Shown: positions 26,494 through 34,849 of the stretch, in pieces
Layout of the letters: every line of letters starts with the position of its first letter
Position numbering within the stretch: position 1 is the first letter of the stretch
NCBI RefSeq assembly: GCF_023554555.1
Contig: NZ_JAMJWC010000001.1
Location: 2,108,001-2,172,000, forward strand
Direction of reading: 5' to 3'
DNA: 64,000 bases
Origin: Sphingobacterium sp. lm-10
Lineage (GTDB): Bacteria; Bacteroidota; Bacteroidia; Sphingobacteriales; Sphingobacteriaceae
Program-made: the position numbers and the translations under genes
The notes under the pieces: model-generated
What the model saw: only the letters and a program-made list of their open reading frames with translations
What the model was told of the DNA's origin: nothing
Databases searched by the model: none

Positions 26494-26901
26494 ATGGCAA
26501 AAATAGCGGTTCAGCAAAAAGTCTATGATATTATGGAACCTTTCGTAGACTTCGGCCATGGAAAGTGTCACATCAAATCTTTTGAGACCAGAGGCCTTTT
26601 GCGCGAGAATGCAGGTGGTATTTTGTATGCTGGCCAAAGTGTGAAAGAGAAAGAATTACTTTACGCGTTTCAGGATGGAGAATTGAAATCATGCATCCTC
26701 ATGTTTAATATGCAGGAGCTGGACATCGCATCGGACGTTGCTCGGTTTTATGCCGAACGATACCGGCTGTCCGGAAAGATTGGCGATATGTACATTTTTG
26801 AAGCAGCTGATCAATCCTTTTCCGTGGCTGTATCCACGAATCAAGAAATGGGACTGCACGCCATGTATTTGAGGAATGAGACGTCTTCTTTACTACACTA
26901 A
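26494..26901 (+). CDS. hypothetical protein, no recognised family
   Basis: 135 residues, soluble by composition, with no signal peptide, no membrane helix and no metal-binding cluster. The predicted layout alternates strands and helices (for example CHIKSFETRGLLRENAGG, and the helix LDIASDVARFYAERYRL). The start is supported by an A-rich upstream stretch and an ATGGCAAAA context. It lies in a patch of poorly conserved genes between a large untranslated region and a decayed YfiT gene. Codon use is ordinary for the window. I do not recognise it. Confidence 0.6.
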   Translation: MAKIAVQQKVYDIMEPFVDFGHGKCHIKSFETRGLLRENAGGILYAGQSVKEKELLYAFQDGELKSCILMFNMQELDIASDVARFYAERYRLSGKIGDMYIFEAADQSFSVAVSTNQEMGLHAMYLRNETSSLLH

Positions 26902-27010
26902 TTTTTAGTAACCCAATTGATGACGTACACAACACGTGGTAGATATTCATTCTAAAGTTACATCTCGCAGAAAACACAACTTGATTATGGCTAGATCTGT
27001 ATCCATACTT

Positions 27011-27018
27011 TAGATTTG
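27011..27018 (+). promoter_or_regulatory. -7 box upstream of the decayed YfiT gene
   Basis: TAGATTTG matches TAnnTTTG, 61 bases before the relic start codon, so the remnant may still be transcribed. Confidence 0.5.
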
Positions 27019-27078
27019 GAGGGATATTACCACAAGACCAGAATTTGTCCTGAAGAATATACTTCAAATAATCAACAA

Positions 27079-27542
27079 ATGCCCACAAACATCAAAAAAC
27101 TACAATACGCGATTGGAAAATCTGTGGGCAGAATTATATGATTCCCAAAGCTACCCCAATTGAAAGTTCTCTAAAAATTATTGAAGGTTTGCACCAGCGA
27201 TGGGTTGATTTGATGAAAAACCTAGCCGACAAAGAATTTGAAAAAGAATTCCTACACGCGGAAAATCAGCAGAAAGTGTCCTTAAAAACCAACATAGGAA
27301 TTTACGCTTGGCATTATGAGCATCATTTAGCACATATTATCGGCGCAAAAAAAATAAAACTAAGTATGCGAACCCTTCAGTATAAATCTAATTTATTCGC
27401 TATCTTAGGAAAAGAATCAAGTACAAATACTATGTCGAGGATATTCATCAATTACCCTATTAGTCGCAAGTTATTCGAATCAAAGGCTAGTCCTAAGCTG
27501 CGCTATAGCCATCTTCCAATCGATCAAATCAGTACCTATTAA
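27079..27542 (+). pseudogene. decayed YfiT/DinB-family (bacillithiol transferase-like) gene
   Basis: The ATG at 27079 opens a 20-codon frame whose KKLQYAIGK matches the N-terminus of YfiT-type proteins (SYPIGEY). That frame stops at 27139. In a different frame, from 27138, the code resumes with the C-terminal half of the same family: SLKIIEGLHQRWVDL and IYAWHYEHHLAHI, which carries the conserved His residues. About 85 residues, including the first metal ligand region, are missing between the two parts, so an internal deletion plus frame change is the simplest account. Family similarity ends near 27350, next to an A8 run, and the frame runs on without similarity to 27542. The alternative is a real shortened protein from 27138, which seems unlikely without the first half. 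Confidence 0.75.
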
Positions 27543-27576
27543 CAATTACGCCAATAACTCCAAAAACTTTCGAAAT

Positions 27577-28425
27577 ATGACTATTCTGATCAGACAACGC
27601 TGGATTGCCATGCTCATTCTTCCTTTGTTCTTTAGCTGTTCTACACACTATCTAGCCACAATGCAAAGTCTCGATATGGAAAAAAATGAGACAGATAGCA
27701 CGTTTTATAGCGGAACTGACACGCTTGGTATGTCCTATGCATTCAACAATCAGGATGGCTCCGTACGAATACGTTTCGAAAATTACACCGAACAACCCAT
27801 GATGGTAGATTTATCAAAATCAGCGTTAATTGTAAATGGACGATCCTATGGATTCATCGACGGAAAATCATTCGTTCAAGGACGATTGGGAGCCCAAGCA
27901 ACTACAATCGATCTCTCCAATAATGGCAGTTTTCAGGAGAGCACTATTCGTGGCGGTTACAGTGGTACAATTTATAAAGATGAAGATGCCATCTTTATTC
28001 CTGCAAAATCTTTTGCTGAAGGCTCTTATTTGGGGATGCATACTGACGTAAGACACCTATTTAAGGAGAATTTTGAGGGCAAAAAGAGTCAAATATTTAT
28101 AGAAACCGCTTATTTCCCAGCAAAATTCATGGAATACAATGCCGTAAATTCACCATTGAAGTTACGTAGCCATATAAGCTACGCGATGCTGGATCGTGAA
28201 AATAAACCATTGCATCATGCAATTAATGTCCAAAATTTCTACACCTCCAATATTACTCGAATCCGAGATGTTGGATCAAAGAGTTTTAGAAGAATGCTGG
28301 ACACACGCTCGGATATGAGTGGATTTAGTGAGACAAGTAATACAGGAGCTGTTGTTGGCACTGTTTTAGTATTGGGCGCGATCGGTGTAGCGGCTGCCTT
28401 GTTACCGACAGAAGAGGTACAATAA
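27577..28425 (+). CDS. hypothetical lipoprotein with a C-terminal hydrophobic segment
   Basis: 282 residues. The N-terminus is a lipoprotein signal (LILPLFFSC, lipid Cys about 21). The middle is a beta-rich domain (about 40-240) with segments such as FENYTEQPMMVDLSKSAL and GRSYGFIDGKS, which recall extracellular beta-sandwich domains. Near the C-terminus AVVGTVLVLGAIGVAAALL (about 258-276) could be a membrane helix or glycine-zipper-like segment. No family was recognised. It ends 31 bases before a terminator shared with the tRNA-Met gene. Function unknown. Confidence 0.68.
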   Translation: MTILIRQRWIAMLILPLFFSCSTHYLATMQSLDMEKNETDSTFYSGTDTLGMSYAFNNQDGSVRIRFENYTEQPMMVDLSKSALIVNGRSYGFIDGKSFVQGRLGAQATTIDLSNNGSFQESTIRGGYSGTIYKDEDAIFIPAKSFAEGSYLGMHTDVRHLFKENFEGKKSQIFIETAYFPAKFMEYNAVNSPLKLRSHISYAMLDRENKPLHHAINVQNFYTSNITRIRDVGSKSFRRMLDTRSDMSGFSETSNTGAVVGTVLVLGAIGVAAALLPTEEVQ

Positions 28426-28456
28426 CTAAAAAAAGTAGCTGGAATGGCTCTAAAAG

Positions 28457-28487
28457 CAAAAAGCTTCAAGTTTCCTTGAAGCTTTTT
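28457..28487. terminator. bidirectional terminator between the lipoprotein gene and tRNA-Met
   Basis: AAAAAGCTTCAAG pairs with CTTGAAGCTTTTT around a 4-base loop, with T runs on both strands. On the minus strand it directly follows the tRNA CCA end. Confidence 0.88.
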
Positions 28488-28564
28488 TGGTAGCGGGGAG
28501 CAGGATCGAACTGCCGACCTCAGGGTTATGAATCCTGCGCTCTAACCATCTGAGCTACCCCGCC
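28488..28564 (-). tRNA. tRNA-Met (CAT), CCA encoded
   Basis: A full cloverleaf on the minus strand: acceptor GGCGGGG with CCCCGCT (first pair G-U), U8-A9, D arm GCTC...GAGC, anticodon loop TTCATAA (anticodon CAT at 34-36), T loop TTCGATC, discriminator A73 and encoded CCA at 28490-28488. The acceptor is fully paired at its end apart from the G-U, so it is not an initiator tRNA. Anticodon CAT could also be tRNA-Ile2 read after lysidine modification, but the body looks like elongator Met. The anticodon stem closes with an A31-C39 mismatch. Confidence 0.93.
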
Positions 28565-28576
28565 GTTTTCGTGATG

Positions 28577-28606
28577 CAAATATAGTAATTAGGAATTATT
28601 ATCAAA
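28577..28606 (-). promoter_or_regulatory. promoter of tRNA-Met
   Basis: The minus strand reads TTTG (28606-28603), 18 bases, then TATATTTG (28584-28577), close to the Bacteroidota consensus. The -7 box ends 13 bases before the tRNA 5' end. Confidence 0.72.
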
Positions 28607-28819
28607 GCAAAATTCGCAAATTTCAATACTTCTTAGCACAAATTGGGCTCATGTAATAATTTCCGATATTAAAGCTCTAATAGCAATAATATCGCATACA
28701 ATATATTTTGTTTAACAGATTATTTGTGTATTATTACGGGCGGACACGACCATGCCTTCGATCGAAAAATCTGATTGATAACCGTTCGCTAAAGTGTATT
28801 AAATAATTTATCCGAGTAT

Positions 28820-29197
28820 ATGGCAGAAAAATCAAAGTTAACCTTAGAATATGTAGTTAATTCATCCCCTAGAATATTATTCCCATACCTTTCTGAACCG
28901 AATGAGTTGGCGCAATGGTTTGCCGACGATGTAAACTATTCTGAAGGGATTTACGAATTTGTTTGGGACGATGAAGCCTTCAAAGCAAAACTCATTTATT
29001 CCAAAGAAAACAAGTGTGTAAAATACAAATGGTTGGAAGACGAACCTTATTATTTCGAGATTGAAATTGTTTTAGATGAACTGACCAATGACGTTGCGCT
29101 TAGTATTACAGACTACGTAAAGGAGGACAATCTGGAGGAGCGTAAGATGATTTGGAATAATTCGATCAGCTATCTGCAAAGTGTGATTGGCGCCTAA
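28820..29197 (+). CDS. START-like (AHSA1/Bet v1 fold) domain protein
   Basis: 125 residues making a single domain. The N-terminal LTLEYVVNSSPRILFPYLS followed by ELAQWFADDV is the usual entry into the helix-grip fold. Further on, KYKWLEDEPYYFEIEIVLDE and the C-terminal helix MIWNNSISYLQSVIGA complete the fold. These small cytoplasmic proteins are common in Bacteroidota and have no assigned ligand. It precedes the LptF/G gene by 71 bases, with a separate -7 box between. Confidence 0.82.
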   Translation: MAEKSKLTLEYVVNSSPRILFPYLSEPNELAQWFADDVNYSEGIYEFVWDDEAFKAKLIYSKENKCVKYKWLEDEPYYFEIEIVLDELTNDVALSITDYVKEDNLEERKMIWNNSISYLQSVIGA

Positions 29198-29204
29198 ATT
29201 TCTG

Positions 29205-29212
29205 TACCTTTG
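29205..29212 (+). promoter_or_regulatory. -7 box upstream of the LptF/G gene
   Basis: TACCTTTG matches TAnnTTTG, 56 bases before the start at 29269. A TTGG sits 15 bases upstream, closer than usual. Confidence 0.6.
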
Positions 29213-29268
29213 TCTTTACTTTTAGCTATTCGCATAGTCTATTAAGAATGTTAGGCGGTTGGTAGAGA

Positions 29269-30774
29269 ATGAAGAAGATACACTTACTCATATTACATGC
29301 ATTTATAAGACCATTTCTCGTCACATTTACGATTGTGATGTTTGTCTTATTGATGCTTTTTTTGTTTAAGTACATCGATGATCTTATCGGTAAAGGGCTA
29401 GAATGGTATACGATTCTAGAATTACTAGGTTATCAATGTATTGTCCAACTGACCATGGCTTTGCCACTTTCCATGTTATTGTCTTCTATCATGACTTTTG
29501 GAAATCTGGGGGAAAGCTACGAACTCGTGGCCATCAAGGCTGCCGGTGTATCGCTGAGAAATGCCATGGCACCATTATTTGTTCTCGTAGGTATCTTTGC
29601 GGGTGCTTCTTTTATATTTTCAGACTATACCCTTCCTGTCGTAAATCTAAAAATGGGAACTATGCTATTGGACATTAGAAACCAAAAAGCCGATTTCCTG
29701 ATCAAACCTGGGGTATTCAATAACAGCATTCCCGGTTATTCAATCCGAGCAAGAAGCAAGAGCGCCGATGGCACGGTCTTGCACGACCTACTGATCTACA
29801 ATCATACCACCAGTAGCAAAGCTACTAACATCCTTATTGCCAAGGAAGGATATATGCACAACTCAGTAGACAATAAATACATGGTACTGCAGCTCAAAGA
29901 TGGTGTCCAATATGAAGATGCCAGAGCGAAGAATGCCAAGCGCTACGATGAACGGCAGCAGTTTACCCGTTTCCGCTTTAAAGAATCCACAAAAAAATTT
30001 AGCATGGAGTCTTTCGGAGCGCAAAAAACGGATGCCAGCCTATTCAAATCCCATCATCAGATGCTTAATTTGAAGCAATTGAAACACTACTCAGATTCTA
30101 ACCATATGCAGTTGGATAGTATTGGTCGTACAATCGCTGCAGATGCCAAACGGAACATCAACTACTTCACCAACTATTATAATCAGAAGCGAGATTCTTT
30201 GAAGACAACATTGGTCGCTACCGGCGATTACAGCTATCCTGATCTTGATTTGCAGACCATGAATAGCAATAAACGTAACATCATTAGCAATGCCAGTAGC
30301 CAAGTAAACTATGTGAAAGATATTGCACAAAACAGAGGACAGGAATACAAGCTGTATATAGAGAAAGATATCCGATATGATATAGAATGGCACCGCAAAT
30401 TTACGTTGGCAGCATCCTGTTTACTACTCTTCGGAATTGGTGCACCGCTAGGTGCTATTATCCGTAAAGGCGGATTAGGACTTCCAGTCGTCATGGCCAT
30501 TGTATTTTTCCTGATCTATCATGTAATTTTCACTATTTCGGAGAAAGCAGCAAAAGATGGCAGTCTCGAGCCACTGATAGGCATGTGGATGGCGATCATC
30601 GTTCTAACACCGTTGGCAATATTCCTCACCTATAAATCTACTAGTGACTCCGCGCTATTCGATGTTGATCAGTACAAAATTAAAGCACAGAAAATCTTCA
30701 ACCGACTGAAAGAAAAGGTGGAGAAATTTCAGGATAGAAATAAGCCAACCTCTGGTGCGAAAACATCGCATTAA
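29269..30774 (+). CDS. LptF/LptG-family lipopolysaccharide transport permease
   Basis: 501 residues. Three N-terminal helices (about 10-115) with the coupling segment SYELVAIKAAGVSL (about 85) are followed by a large periplasmic beta-jellyroll domain (about 125-340) and three C-terminal helices. This is the YjgP/YjgQ fold of LptF and LptG, which with the ATPase LptB extract LPS from the inner membrane. Bacteroidota members have longer periplasmic domains than the 360-residue E. coli proteins, as here. Whether this is the LptF or LptG partner cannot be told. The C-terminal tail (KVEKFQDRNKPTS) is cytoplasmic. Confidence 0.92.
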   Translation: MKKIHLLILHAFIRPFLVTFTIVMFVLLMLFLFKYIDDLIGKGLEWYTILELLGYQCIVQLTMALPLSMLLSSIMTFGNLGESYELVAIKAAGVSLRNAMAPLFVLVGIFAGASFIFSDYTLPVVNLKMGTMLLDIRNQKADFLIKPGVFNNSIPGYSIRARSKSADGTVLHDLLIYNHTTSSKATNILIAKEGYMHNSVDNKYMVLQLKDGVQYEDARAKNAKRYDERQQFTRFRFKESTKKFSMESFGAQKTDASLFKSHHQMLNLKQLKHYSDSNHMQLDSIGRTIAADAKRNINYFTNYYNQKRDSLKTTLVATGDYSYPDLDLQTMNSNKRNIISNASSQVNYVKDIAQNRGQEYKLYIEKDIRYDIEWHRKFTLAASCLLLFGIGAPLGAIIRKGGLGLPVVMAIVFFLIYHVIFTISEKAAKDGSLEPLIGMWMAIIVLTPLAIFLTYKSTSDSALFDVDQYKIKAQKIFNRLKEKVEKFQDRNKPTSGAKTSH

Positions 30775-30816
30775 AGATTATGACAGCATCCTTATAGAAT
30801 ATCTTCGAATTACTAC

Positions 30817-30824
30817 TAACTTTG
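30817..30824 (+). promoter_or_regulatory. -7 box of ribBA
   Basis: TAACTTTG, a full TAnnTTTG match, 58 bases before the chosen ribBA start. It overlaps the upstream GTG of a longer frame, which argues against that earlier start. Confidence 0.65.
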
Positions 30825-30882
30825 TGTGTATAGGCTAAAGAGGTGCGATTCCGCCCTAACTGCCTTTTTTTTAATCGACAAC

Positions 30883-32094
30883 ATGAAAGTACAATTAAAT
30901 ACCATAGAGGAGGCCATTGCGGATATCCAAGCTGGCAAAGTCATTATCGTTGTGGATGATGAAGACCGTGAAAATGAAGGTGATTTCGTGACAGCAGCGC
31001 GTAATGCTACTCCAGAGATAATTAATTTCATGGCTACACATGGTCGCGGACTAATATGTGCACCACTTACGGAAGAACGTTGCAAGGAGCTCGACCTACA
31101 TTTAATGGTAAATAACAATACCGCAGTGTATGAGACGAATTTCACCGTGTCTGTAGATTTACAAGGCTACGGATGTACCACCGGTATTTCTTCTTCAGAT
31201 CGTTCCAAAACAATACTTGCTCTCATCAACCCCGATATTAAAAATGAAGAATTGGGCCGTCCGGGTCATATTTTTCCATTGATCGCCAAAGATGGTGGTG
31301 TACTTCGCCGTACCGGTCATACAGAAGCCGCGGTAGATTTAGCGCGTCTAGCAGGCTTCGAACCAGCAGGTGTCTTAGTAGAAGTACTGAAAGACGACGG
31401 TGAGATGGCTCGCCTGCCAGATCTTATTGAAGTGGCTAAACGCTTCGATCTGAAAATCATCAGCATTGAAGACCTTATAGAGTACCGTTTGAAACATGAT
31501 TCCCTCATCGAAGAAGTTGTGGAAGTACAGATGCCGACTGCTTGGGGAGATTTTCAGCTACAGGCATATCGTCAAAAAAACACAGGCGAAGAACATCTTG
31601 CATTAATCAAAGGTACGTGGGAATCGGATGAATCAATTCTGGTACGAGTACATAGCTCCTGCATTACGGGAGACATCTTCGGATCCTGCCGCTGTGATTG
31701 TGGCCCGCAATTACATAAATCGATGGAACTCATCGAACAAGAAGGGAAAGGCGTCATCGTATATATGAACCAGGAAGGGCGTGGCATTGGCCTCATCAAT
31801 AAGCTTCATGCCTACAAATTGCAGGAACAAGGTATTGACACCGTAGATGCTAATCTGCAACTCGGCTTTAAGCCTGATCTTCGAGATTACGGAATTGGTG
31901 CGCAGATTCTACGCTCTTTGGGGGTAACAAAAATGCGGTTGTTGTCTAACAACCCCACCAAACGTGCTGGTCTGATTGGATATGGTCTAGAGGTAGTAGA
32001 AAATGTAGCCATCGAAATAGAACCTAATTCGCATAATGAATTCTATCTCAAAACAAAGCGAGACCGTATGGGGCACAGCCTAAAAAATATATAA
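30883..32094 (+). CDS. ribBA: bifunctional 3,4-dihydroxy-2-butanone 4-phosphate synthase / GTP cyclohydrolase II
   Basis: 403 residues from the ATG at 30883. An upstream GTG (30826) lies inside the promoter and is rejected. The N-terminal RibB domain (about 1-200) shows [12 protein letters not shown] with its metal- and substrate-binding acids. The C-terminal RibA domain has the zinc cysteines [11 protein letters not shown], then [12 protein letters not shown]. It makes the two precursors of riboflavin from ribulose 5-phosphate and GTP. There is no other rib gene beside it, and the leader of about 50 bases is too short for an FMN riboswitch. Confidence 0.97.
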   Translation: MKVQLNTIEEAIADIQAGKVIIVVDDEDRENEGDFVTAARNATPEIINFMATHGRGLICAPLTEERCKELDLHLMVNNNTAVYETNFTVSVDLQGYGCTTGISSSDRSKTILALINPDIKNEELGRPGHIFPLIAKDGGVLRRTGHTEAAVDLARLAGFEPAGVLVEVLKDDGEMARLPDLIEVAKRFDLKIISIEDLIEYRLKHDSLIEEVVEVQMPTAWGDFQLQAYRQKNTGEEHLALIKGTWESDESILVRVHSSCITGDIFGSCRCDCGPQLHKSMELIEQEGKGVIVYMNQEGRGIGLINKLHAYKLQEQGIDTVDANLQLGFKPDLRDYGIGAQILRSLGVTKMRLLSNNPTKRAGLIGYGLEVVENVAIEIEPNSHNEFYLKTKRDRMGHSLKNI

Positions 32095-32101
32095 TCAAAA
32101 C

Positions 32102-32126
32102 AAAAAGGACGCTAGCGTCCTTTTTT
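32102..32126 (+). terminator. terminator after ribBA
   Basis: AAAAAGGACGC pairs with GCGTCCTTTTT around TA, followed by T. Confidence 0.88.
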
Positions 32127-32194
32127 AATTTATAGCCGATGCATACCGATGCTATAGAACCTGCGGCTTATTGGAACCATAAAATAATAGAAAA

Positions 32195-33631
32195 ATGAAG
32201 ATGGATAACACATGGTTAATTGAAAAAGCCTACTTACGTGGTGAATTTATAGATGCCGAAAAAAAGTTTGATGTGCTCAATCCCGCTACGAACGATTCTA
32301 TCGGCAAGGTGCCAGATATACCGTTGGCACAGGTGGAACAAGCAATCGTTTATGCGGATAAAACATGGAATTCATGGAAAACCACACCAATTGGCGAACG
32401 TAGCAAGCTATTGCAGAAATTGTATCAGCTCACGCTAGAGCATCGTGAGCAGCTTGCACACGTGATGACGTTAGAGAGTGGCAAGCCTTTGCAGGAATCG
32501 TTAGTCGAAGTAGATTACGCCGCTTCTTTTATCCTATGGTTTGCAGAAGAAGGGAAACGTGCATATGGGGATACCATTCCCGCTGTGAGCAGTGAAAATA
32601 AGCTATTCACGATCAAACAAAGCGTGGGTGTGGTAGCCGCCATCACCCCATGGAATTTCCCACTCGCGATGCTGACGCGAAAAGTAGCCCCTGCATTAGC
32701 CGCGGGCTGTTCAGTTATACTTAAGCCAGCTTCCCAAACACCATTCACGGCCTTGGCATTCGCCAAATTAGCACAGCATGCCGGCATTCCAGGAGGTGTA
32801 TTTCAGGTAATCACCTCTACCAACAGCCAAGGTGTCGGCAAATTATTGGCCACCAGTGAGCTTATCCGCAAAATTTCCTTTACTGGCTCTACCGCTGTCG
32901 GCAGAACGCTGATGGAACAGGCCGCAAGCACGATCAAACGTACCTCGATGGAGTTAGGTGGAAACGCTCCCTTCATCGTATTTGATGACGCCGATATTTC
33001 AGCGGCGGTATCAGGTGCCGTTGCCGCAAAATTCAGAAATGCCGGACAAACCTGTGTTTCAGTCAATCGTTTCTATGTGCATGACGATGTATATGAACAG
33101 TTTGCCGAGGCACTTACGAAAGAGGTAAGCCAGTTGAAAGTCGGAAATGGCATGGACGACGGTGTGAAAGTAGGCCCCTTAATCAATGAGAAAGCGGTAG
33201 AGAAAGTAAAAAAACATGTGGAAGATGCGGTAGGTCGCGGTGCAAAAATACAAACCGGAGGATCTCATCTGGAAGGCAACTTCTTTTCCCCTACCGTGCT
33301 GATAGATGTGCATCCAGATAGTCTAATCGCAACTGAGGAAACATTTGGCCCCGTATGTGCCCTATTCCGTTTTGCCACTGAAGCGGAAGCAATAGATGCA
33401 GCCAATGATACACCATTCGGACTAGCGGCCTATTTCTATAGTGAAAATGTAAGGCGGTGCCATCGTGTAAGCGAGCAATTAGAATCAGGAATGGTGGGAA
33501 TAAATACCGGAGTAATTTCTGATGCATCCGCGCCATTTGGTGGCGTGAAACAGTCCGGCGTTGGAAGAGAAGGTTCTCACCACGGTTTGGATGAGTACCT
33601 TGAAGTAAAATACATTAGCTATGGGAAATAA
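32195..33631 (+). CDS. gabD: NAD(P)-dependent aldehyde dehydrogenase, succinate-semialdehyde type
   Basis: 478 residues, normal length. The catalytic Glu lies in MELGGNAPFIVFDDAD (about 250) and the catalytic Cys in FRNAGQTCVSVNRF (about 285). The N-terminal TPWNFPLAMLTRKVAPAL and C-terminal GGVKQSGVGREGSHHGLDEY are characteristic of succinate-semialdehyde dehydrogenases, which oxidise the 4-aminobutyrate product to succinate. No aminotransferase gene is adjacent, so the substrate is a family inference. It has its own terminator shared with the convergent barrel gene. Confidence 0.9.
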   Translation: MKMDNTWLIEKAYLRGEFIDAEKKFDVLNPATNDSIGKVPDIPLAQVEQAIVYADKTWNSWKTTPIGERSKLLQKLYQLTLEHREQLAHVMTLESGKPLQESLVEVDYAASFILWFAEEGKRAYGDTIPAVSSENKLFTIKQSVGVVAAITPWNFPLAMLTRKVAPALAAGCSVILKPASQTPFTALAFAKLAQHAGIPGGVFQVITSTNSQGVGKLLATSELIRKISFTGSTAVGRTLMEQAASTIKRTSMELGGNAPFIVFDDADISAAVSGAVAAKFRNAGQTCVSVNRFYVHDDVYEQFAEALTKEVSQLKVGNGMDDGVKVGPLINEKAVEKVKKHVEDAVGRGAKIQTGGSHLEGNFFSPTVLIDVHPDSLIATEETFGPVCALFRFATEAEAIDAANDTPFGLAAYFYSENVRRCHRVSEQLESGMVGINTGVISDASAPFGGVKQSGVGREGSHHGLDEYLEVKYISYGK

Positions 33632-33666
33632 AAAAGAAAAACACCAAAAAGGTGTTTTTCTTTTTT
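33630..33666. terminator. bidirectional terminator between gabD and the small barrel gene
   Basis: A perfect 16-base-pair stem (33630-33645 with 33651-33666) closing an A5 loop. It overlaps both stop codon regions. Confidence 0.88.
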
Positions 33667-34177
33667 ACCAAATATGGTATCTTAAGCCAACCATCACGAA
33701 ATGCGGCCGATCATCTTTAAATCGCACTTCTGATTTTATTTTATAACCTGCGTACAGCGATAGAGCAACATCAGGAACGTAATAACTCACGCCAGCCTGT
33801 GCATTGAGCGTCGTACGTTGGTTAAAATCTTCGTTACGAATATTATTTTCATCAAAGCTAAGGATACGATCATATTCACTAGATGCACCGCCTCCAGCAA
33901 ACACATTCCAGTTGTTTGCCGTACGATCTAAAAAGGTATAAATATAATCCGCTCCAAAAGCTACGAAATCTTTTTGCCCGTGTACCAAAGCTTGCACGCC
34001 ATGATGAAGTGCAAAATCGTATTTACCCTGAATACCAAAGCTACCTCTACCCCGCTCGCCAAATTCTGGTGCTTGTAGATTCATATCTCCGTAAAAGCCA
34101 AAAGCCCAATCGTGCTCCTGTGCTTGCACCGTCGAAAATGCCGCAATAGCGACCAATAGTAGTATTATTTTTTTCAT
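33665..34177 (-). CDS. small outer-membrane beta-barrel protein
   Basis: 170 residues with a signal peptide (about 1-20, ending TVQAQ) and eight or so short amphipathic strands, ending in GLRYHIW. The pattern is that of an OmpW/OmpX-like eight-stranded barrel: GFYGDMN, GIQGKYDFALHHG, and VALSLYAGYKIKSEVRF. It lies 5 bases after hemJ, so it is co-transcribed with the haem gene, though a functional link is not evident. Confidence 0.75.
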   Translation of the reverse strand: MKKIILLLVAIAAFSTVQAQEHDWAFGFYGDMNLQAPEFGERGRGSFGIQGKYDFALHHGVQALVHGQKDFVAFGADYIYTFLDRTANNWNVFAGGGASSEYDRILSFDENNIRNEDFNQRTTLNAQAGVSYYVPDVALSLYAGYKIKSEVRFKDDRPHFVMVGLRYHIW

Positions 34178-34182
34178 GTTAT

Positions 34183-34734
34183 TTAGTTTTTATCTTGTGC
34201 TTTCCGCGCCAGATATCTTTTATAAGTTTTTATGCCGATCATGAGTAAAATGGCCAGTCCCACCAAGCCTACTACACCATACAGCCACTGAAATGCAGAT
34301 TTAAGCACAACCAAAAATACGATTGCAAACAGAAATACCGTAGATACCTCATTCCACAAACGCAACTGTGCCGACGTCCAAGTCAGCTTTTCACTCGCCA
34401 AAGCATACATCATACGCTGGCAAGTAAAATGATACACAGCCAAGCCACCGACAAAAGCAAGCTTTATCTGCATCCAGCCCATGGAAAGCAGCCCTGGATT
34501 TGCCCAAAGCATTACTAAAGCAGAGGCAAGTACGATATACATCGCCGGCGTGGTAATCACCCACCATAGCCTTCGCTCCATGATTTGAAATTGCTGGTGC
34601 AAAACGCCATAGGCATCAGTCGGTTGCGCCTTCGCTTCCGTATGATAGATAAATAGACGTGGCATGTAAAACAAGCCCGCCATCCAGCAAACCACGAAGA
34701 TAATGTGTATCGACTTAGCGTAAAGGTATATCAT
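34183..34734 (-). CDS. hemJ: HemJ-type protoporphyrinogen IX oxidase
   Basis: 183 residues, four to five membrane helices. The N-terminal segment KSIHIIFVVCWMAGLFYMPR followed by LFIYH is the mark of HemJ, with the conserved His (about residue 10) and Arg. A later LRLWNEVSTVFLFAIVFLVV matches the C-terminal helix pair. HemJ oxidises protoporphyrinogen IX to protoporphyrin IX in the membrane and binds haem. It lies downstream of hemE with a 115-base gap holding a long hairpin. Family members are often labelled CopD-like. Confidence 0.9.
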   Translation of the reverse strand: MIYLYAKSIHIIFVVCWMAGLFYMPRLFIYHTEAKAQPTDAYGVLHQQFQIMERRLWWVITTPAMYIVLASALVMLWANPGLLSMGWMQIKLAFVGGLAVYHFTCQRMMYALASEKLTWTSAQLRLWNEVSTVFLFAIVFLVVLKSAFQWLYGVVGLVGLAILLMIGIKTYKRYLARKAQDKN

Positions 34735-34751
34735 GACCCTGTTTCAAAGTG

Positions 34752-34810
34752 CAACGTGGGGTGCTTATGTACACTAATCGGCCGGCCAATCACACAAGCA
34801 CCCCACGTTG
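34752..34810. repeat. long inverted repeat between hemE and hemJ
   Basis: A perfect 15-base-pair stem: CAACGTGGGGTGCTT (34752-34766) with AAGCACCCCACGTTG (34796-34810). The 29-base loop contains CGGCCGGCC. There is no T run on either side, so it is not a classical terminator; it may act in mRNA processing or stability, or as a protein site. Confidence 0.7.
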
Positions 34811-34849
34811 GTATAACAATAATTTTAAAAAGTCGTTTGTACGAAACGC

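Noticed and set aside
28566..28819. Possible small gene or tRNA cluster beside tRNA-Met
   Set aside because: Only the tRNA promoter was found; no second cloverleaf or supported frame.
30825..30882. FMN riboswitch ahead of ribBA
   Set aside because: The leader from the -7 box to the ATG is about 50 bases, too short for the FMN aptamer.
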